The notes under the pieces are model-generated. The model made no database searches and was not told the origin of the DNA. It saw nothing but the letters and a program-made list of their open reading frames with translations. Made by a program: the position numbers and the translations under genes. A stretch of 19,054 nt of DNA from an uncultured Novosphingobium sp. (GTDB lineage Bacteria > Pseudomonadota > Alphaproteobacteria > Sphingomonadales > Sphingomonadaceae), in NCBI GenBank assembly GCA_946886365.1, contig CAMPIM010000074.1, positions 1 to 19,054 on the forward strand, read 5' to 3'. The first letter of the stretch is position 1; every line of letters starts with the position of its first letter. Positions 15,521 through 19,054 of this stretch are shown here, piece by piece.

Positions 15521-15554
15521 AGACCCCCGCTCCGGGGGCATGGAACGGGGGTCT
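15521..15554 (-). terminator. Candidate terminator / alternative hairpins between lolA and xthA
   Basis: Read on the minus strand, AGACCCCCG (15554-15546) pairs perfectly with CGGGGGTCT (15529-15521), with a TTCC/GGAG-like inner pairing, and is followed by TACTTTG, a modest T-rich tail. That fits a terminator after lolA, 165 bases past its stop. The inner arm also forms a competing perfect hairpin, CCCCCG, CTC loop, CGGGGG (15524-15538), which excludes the longer stem. The region is thus either a terminator with an alternative fold or an attenuator-like switch ahead of xthA. Confidence 0.5.
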
Positions 15555-15718
15555 CGATCGCGCCCTTGAAGCGCTTTGCGGCGGGAGCTGCGTTCCGAGT
15601 AACAGGGGGGAAATCCCGGACTTCGTCTCGCGCCGTGGAGTTCTTATTAGGGTTCCGGATATGAGCCGAAGATGAACAAGATTCAGGTGAGCACCATCCA
15701 TCTCATGCCAGGCCCGTT
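15555..15718. other. Unassigned 164-base gap downstream of lolA
   Basis: No gene is visible between the lolA stop and the hairpin at 15521-15554. Read on the minus strand, a TAATAAGA stretch near 15650 could act as a -10 element, and the following about 125 bases are GC-rich with small local inverted repeats, ending at the candidate terminator. A small RNA is conceivable, but no known RNA family is recognisable; it may simply be the 3' untranslated region of lolA. Confidence 0.3.
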
Positions 15719-16357
15719 TCACCCCCCGGCTACGCGACCCTTCGGGCGCGGGTCTGTCCAACGAAAGGCGGAATTCGCAACCGGGACGCCATAACGCTGG
15801 TTCGACAAGCGCACGCTAGTGCGGTTATTCTGAGAATCGAGCGCTACCCATCCGTAAAGCTGAAGACCTGCCGGCCCGGCAGGATCCCGTTCAAAGATCA
15901 TCGTGATGGTCCCGAATTCCGGCCGCTTGGGATCGCGTGCCTGAACGCTGATCACCTTCGGATCCCCGGTCTGGATCAACTTGCCAAAGCGGGACAGGTC
16001 CTTTTTCGGATCGAGCAAGGCGCCCAAGGGCGAGCTGCCGATGGACCAGCGCTGTACCTGCCGGACTTCATAGTCGATCATGGTCAAGGCCTTGCCGTCG
16101 CCGACGATCAGCAGCGGTACACCCTTTTGATATTGAAACCGCACCTTGCCGGGCTGCTTGATCGTCAGTTTGCCCGTCAGGGTTTGACCGGCGCGGTCGG
16201 TCTGCACGAAATCGGCGGTCATCGTGGTGACGCCGCGAATATAGGCATTTACCCGGTCCATGCCGTCCGGCGACTGCTGCGCGGCAACGGGCGCGGCTGG
16301 AACGAACAACGGTGCGGCGGCCAGGGCCAGGGCGAGTGGCGCAAACAAGCGCTTCAT
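15719..16357 (-). CDS. lolA: Outer-membrane lipoprotein carrier protein LolA
   Basis: A 212-residue LolA-family periplasmic chaperone that takes lipoproteins released by LolCDE from the inner membrane to the outer membrane. Residues 1-26 are a clear signal peptide (MKRLFAPLALALAAAP, then PVAA before QQ). The mature part has the beta-rich pattern of the family: TADFVQTDRAGQTLTGKLTI, then KPGKVRFQY-like and LLIVGDGKALTMIDYE strands, and a late region with SVRLSNQRYGVPVANSAFRW. GGAGAA 7-12 bases upstream is the ribosome binding site, which fixes the start at 16357 rather than at a longer frame. It lies 133 bases beyond the ftsK terminator, so it must have its own promoter, which I could not locate. 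Confidence 0.88.
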   Translation of the reverse strand: MKRLFAPLALALAAAPLFVPAAPVAAQQSPDGMDRVNAYIRGVTTMTADFVQTDRAGQTLTGKLTIKQPGKVRFQYQKGVPLLIVGDGKALTMIDYEVRQVQRWSIGSSPLGALLDPKKDLSRFGKLIQTGDPKVISVQARDPKRPEFGTITMIFERDPAGPAGLQLYGWVALDSQNNRTSVRLSNQRYGVPVANSAFRWTDPRPKGRVAGG

Positions 16358-16490
16358 GCATTCTTCTCCGCTTTGTTGAGAGGTCAAGGAGTAGCGATCA
16401 GGCGTTGAACCCATTGTGAACTGATGCGTTCCTGATCTCCGAACCCTGCATGGGCCGCTTTGCGACTGTGGGGTAGCTCGCCCAACGAAC

Positions 16491-16518
16491 AAAAAAAAGG
16501 CTGGTCCGAAGACCAGCC
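16491..16518 (-). terminator. Intrinsic terminator of ftsK
   Basis: On the minus strand GGCTGGTC, loop TTCG, GACCAGCC is followed directly by TTTTTTTTG. An 8-bp perfect GC-rich stem, a stable UUCG tetraloop and an 8-base T-run make this a textbook intrinsic terminator. It lies 105 bases beyond the ftsK stop and separates ftsK from lolA. On the plus strand no T-run follows the stem, so it acts in one direction. Confidence 0.93.
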
Positions 16519-16623
16519 GGAAAGTTTTAGGAGAGGATGCCTGAAAGGCCCGCTCTTATTGAACGGCGCTGATCCTTTTCGCAAATGCATAGAGGTCCGG
16601 CTCGATTGCGTTTGACGCAACCG

Positions 16624-18951
16624 TCATAGCGGATTGCCATTTTCGTCGCGCAATACCTCACGTCGGCCGACATGGTTCGGAGGGCCGACCAGTCCTTCTT
16701 CTTCCATCCGCTCAATGAGGCGCGCAGCCGAATTATAGCCGACGCGGAGCTGACGTTGCAGCCAGCTGGTCGAAGCCTTCTGGTTTTCAAACACCAGCTG
16801 GCATGCCTTGCGGAACAGCTGCGCGTCGGGGCTGTCGTCGCCCAGATCCACACCGTCGAGCGCGAAGCTGCCTTCTTCCGGTTCTTCGGTCACGGCCGAG
16901 ATATAATCCGGCTGCCCTTGTGCCCGCCAGTGGTCGGCGACCACGCGCACCTCGTCATCGGACACGAAGGGACCATGGACGCGCATCAGACCCTTGCCGC
17001 CGTGCATGTAGAGCATGTCGCCCTTGCCCAGCAGCTGTTCGGCACCCTGCTCACCCAGGATCGTTCGGCTGTCGATCTTGGAAGTGACGAAGAAGCTGAT
17101 CCGGGTCGGAAGGTTCGCCTTGATGACGCCGGTGATGACATCAACGGATGGTCGCTGCGTGGCGAGGATCAGGTGAATACCCGCCGCGCGCGCCTTTTGC
17201 GCCAGGCGCTGGATCAGGAACTCGACTTCCTTGCCGGCCGTCATCATCAGGTCGGCGAGTTCGTCCACCACCACCACGATCTGCGGCAGCGGCTGGAAGT
17301 CGAGCTGTTCTTCCTCGTAGATCGGCTTGCCGGTTTCCGGGTCATAGCCCGTCTGCACCCGCCGGCCGAGCGGCTTGCCCTTGGCCTTTGCTGCGCGAAC
17401 CTTCTCATTATAGTTGGCAAGGTTCCGGACGGAGATGGACGCCATCATGCGATAGCGGTCCTCCATCTGCTCCACCGCCCATTTGAGGGCGCGGATCGCC
17501 TTGGCAGGCTCGGTCACGACCGGGGATAGAAGATGCGGGATGTCGTCATAGGTCGACAGTTCCAGCATCTTGGGATCGATCATGATCAGGCGCAGCTGGT
17601 CCGGCGTCATGCGGTAGAGCAACGACAGGATCATGGCGTTGAGGCCGACGGATTTACCCGAGCCGGTCGTGCCCGCAATGAGCAGGTGGGGCATCGGAGC
17701 TAAATCGGCGATGATCGGCTCGCCTGAGATATTCTTGCCCAGGATGATCGGCAGAGTCGCATCCTGCACGAACTGTTCGGAGGTTATCAGTTCGCGGAAG
17801 GAAACGCCCTCCCGGTTGGCGTTGGGCAGTTCGATGCCGATGACGGTGCGGCCAGGGATCGTCGCGACGCGGGCGGAAAGAGCCGACATGTTGCGGGCGA
17901 TGTCATCGGCCAGAGCAATGACGCGGCTCGCCTTGATACCGGGCGCGGGTTCAAGCTCGTACATGGTGACGACCGGGCCGGGTCGCACTTCGACGATGTT
18001 GCCTTTTACATGGAAGTCGTCGAGCACGGATTCGAGCAGGCGGGCGTTACGTTCGAGCGCGGCCTTGTCGATCTTCTGCGCCTGACTAGCCGGGATCGGA
18101 TTGAGCAGGTCGGCCGAGGGCAGCGAACTGTGGCCGAACAGGTCATCCTGCGACACCGGCGCCATCTGTCGCTGGGCGGGCGCGGGTTTCGGAGTCTGGA
18201 TGGTGATCGGCGGCTTGGGCTCGTTCGACACGGCGCGGCGGGGAGCGATGACGCGTTCTCCGGCTTCGTCATCGTCATCTTGCGCGTCGGCAGTAACGCT
18301 CCCGCCGCCCGCGAAAGCGAGGGCCGGTTTGGGAAGGCTGAGACGCGGCAAGGTGGGACGGCGCAGGGCGAGGATCGGCTTTTCCAGCGCAAGGCTGCGA
18401 TACCAGGTGAAGAAACCGGCGAGCAGCATCAGCACCACGAGAATGCCGGTGATCCAGCCTTGGGCAGCTGGCGCGGCGGACGTCAGGCTGCGTACGCCGT
18501 TAGCGGTGGCCAAGCCGATGAGGCCGCCCCAGCCCGAAGGCAGATCGATCAGCGAGTCAGGCTGGAACATCGCCAGCGCGATGCCGATGAGGATGATACC
18601 GAGGAAGCATTTGCCAAACTGCCCTTTCCACCCGGTCATGTCCTGATCACCCCAAAGCCGACGGGCGGTGATTGCAAGCAGCGGAAGGACAAGCGCGACG
18701 GGCACGCCGAGCAGGGTGAAGAGGAAGGCGGAGATCCAGGCGCCGGGCCAGCCCATGATATTTTGGACCTGATTGTCGGCGACGGTCATCATTGACGGGT
18801 CGCTCAGGCGGAAGCTGAGCAGCGCGAGCGCAAGGAACAGGGTCGCCAGCATCAGCGCGATCGCGCTGATGAGCGCGCCGCTGCGGATGAGGCTGCGTTT
18901 CAGCATCTCGCGCCATTCCGGCGTGCGCTTGGCTCCGCGGCTGACAGCCAT
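16624..18951 (-). CDS. ftsK: DNA translocase FtsK
   Basis: A 775-residue FtsK, the septal DNA pump that moves chromosome ends through the closing septum and activates XerCD at dif. Hydrophobic segments at about 27-47, 71-95, 114-128 and 164-182 form the usual N-terminal membrane domain. A proline- and charge-rich linker spans about 200-290, shorter than in E. coli. The motor has Walker A GTTGSGKS (about 427-434) and Walker B IVVVVDELADL (about 558-568), plus the ATQRPSVDVITG and KGDMLY motifs. The C-terminal 65 residues are the winged-helix gamma domain (ASTSWLQRQLRVGYNSAARL) that reads KOPS sequences. I start it at the ATG at 18951; the GTG at 18990 lies at or upstream of the likely transcription start. 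The gene ends with a strong terminator at 16491-16518. Confidence 0.95.
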   Translation of the reverse strand: MAVSRGAKRTPEWREMLKRSLIRSGALISAIALMLATLFLALALLSFRLSDPSMMTVADNQVQNIMGWPGAWISAFLFTLLGVPVALVLPLLAITARRLWGDQDMTGWKGQFGKCFLGIILIGIALAMFQPDSLIDLPSGWGGLIGLATANGVRSLTSAAPAAQGWITGILVVLMLLAGFFTWYRSLALEKPILALRRPTLPRLSLPKPALAFAGGGSVTADAQDDDDEAGERVIAPRRAVSNEPKPPITIQTPKPAPAQRQMAPVSQDDLFGHSSLPSADLLNPIPASQAQKIDKAALERNARLLESVLDDFHVKGNIVEVRPGPVVTMYELEPAPGIKASRVIALADDIARNMSALSARVATIPGRTVIGIELPNANREGVSFRELITSEQFVQDATLPIILGKNISGEPIIADLAPMPHLLIAGTTGSGKSVGLNAMILSLLYRMTPDQLRLIMIDPKMLELSTYDDIPHLLSPVVTEPAKAIRALKWAVEQMEDRYRMMASISVRNLANYNEKVRAAKAKGKPLGRRVQTGYDPETGKPIYEEEQLDFQPLPQIVVVVDELADLMMTAGKEVEFLIQRLAQKARAAGIHLILATQRPSVDVITGVIKANLPTRISFFVTSKIDSRTILGEQGAEQLLGKGDMLYMHGGKGLMRVHGPFVSDDEVRVVADHWRAQGQPDYISAVTEEPEEGSFALDGVDLGDDSPDAQLFRKACQLVFENQKASTSWLQRQLRVGYNSAARLIERMEEEGLVGPPNHVGRREVLRDENGNPL

Positions 18952-18986
18952 GGCTTTTGAATGTCCCCCAAATGTTCCGTTCCGGC

Positions 18987-19016
18987 ACAATGCGCCGAGC
19001 GGGGAGTCCGCGTCAA
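18987..19016 (-). promoter_or_regulatory. Possible ftsK promoter
   Basis: On the minus strand TTGACG (19016-19011) is a near-consensus -35 box, followed after 18 bases by CATTGT (18992-18987), a weak -10. Transcription would begin near 18980 and give a leader of about 30 bases containing GGGGGA before the ATG at 18951. The -35 is good, the -10 poor, so this is tentative. Confidence 0.35.
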
Positions 19017-19049
19017 GAGTCCGGCGGTTCGGCTGGTCGTGGGAAAGTC

Positions 19050-19054
19050 ATGAA
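19050..19054 (+). CDS. Possible start of a divergent gene at the window edge
   Basis: The last bases read ATGAA preceded by GGGAAAG, a plausible ribosome binding site. Only one full codon is visible, so product and even reality are unknown. Confidence 0.2.

Noticed and set aside
14185..15675. A 496-codon plus-strand frame across ribA and xthA
   Set aside because: It crosses two intact minus-strand genes with all catalytic motifs and shows no family resemblance itself.
15555..15718. 6S RNA or another known RNA gene in the lolA-xthA gap
   Set aside because: No recognisable conserved core of a known RNA family, and the usual neighbours of 6S RNA are absent.
16384..16620. Minus-strand 78-codon frame between ftsK and lolA
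   Set aside because: It reads straight through the strong ftsK terminator stem and T-run.

Overview
The window looks like chromosomal DNA of an alphaproteobacterium, most likely a sphingomonad (Sphingomonadales; Sphingobium-like). This is inferred from the GC-rich coding style, the protein flavour and the gene content (mutS-glnD on one strand; ftsK, lolA, xthA, ribA on the other). No 16S rRNA or other direct taxonomic marker is present. There are 12 well-supported protein genes and one weak small ORF. I found no tRNA, rRNA, insertion sequence, integrase or CRISPR array.

Layout. 1-667 is a non-coding stretch, partly AT-rich, with two families of short repeats. 668-1660 (+) is a secreted DUF2279/YfiM-like protein, followed by a possible 49-residue hydrophobic ORF. 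1906-2886 (-) is a NodB-type polysaccharide deacetylase. It diverges from a tight three-gene operon, cofE-cofD-cofC (2989-5255, +), for the late steps of coenzyme F420 synthesis. 5269-7530 (-) is an NADP malic enzyme (MaeB type), convergent with cofC and divergent from mutS. mutS (7658-10303) and glnD (10319-13081) follow on +. Everything downstream is on the minus strand, reading right to left: ftsK (18951-16624) with a clear intrinsic terminator, then lolA (16357-15719), then xthA-ribA-L,D-transpeptidase (15450-13084) packed as an operon that ends 2 bp from the end of glnD.

How the genes fit together. Most of the window is housekeeping: mismatch and base-excision repair, nitrogen signalling through PII, riboflavin synthesis, lipoprotein export, chromosome segregation and a gluconeogenic/anaplerotic enzyme. 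The less ordinary part is the F420 operon. CofC activates a phospho-acid with GTP, CofD joins it to the deazaflavin FO, and CofE adds glutamates. The FO synthase (CofG/CofH or fused FbiC) and F420-dependent enzymes are not in the window and would have to lie elsewhere. F420 is well known in archaea and actinobacteria and has also been found in some proteobacteria, so this is a notable rather than a new system. I see no convincing undescribed multi-gene system. The best unexplained signals are the TTATAG-rich island at 311-470, the CGGCAAGC repeats between maeB and mutS, and the mutually exclusive hairpins between lolA and xthA.
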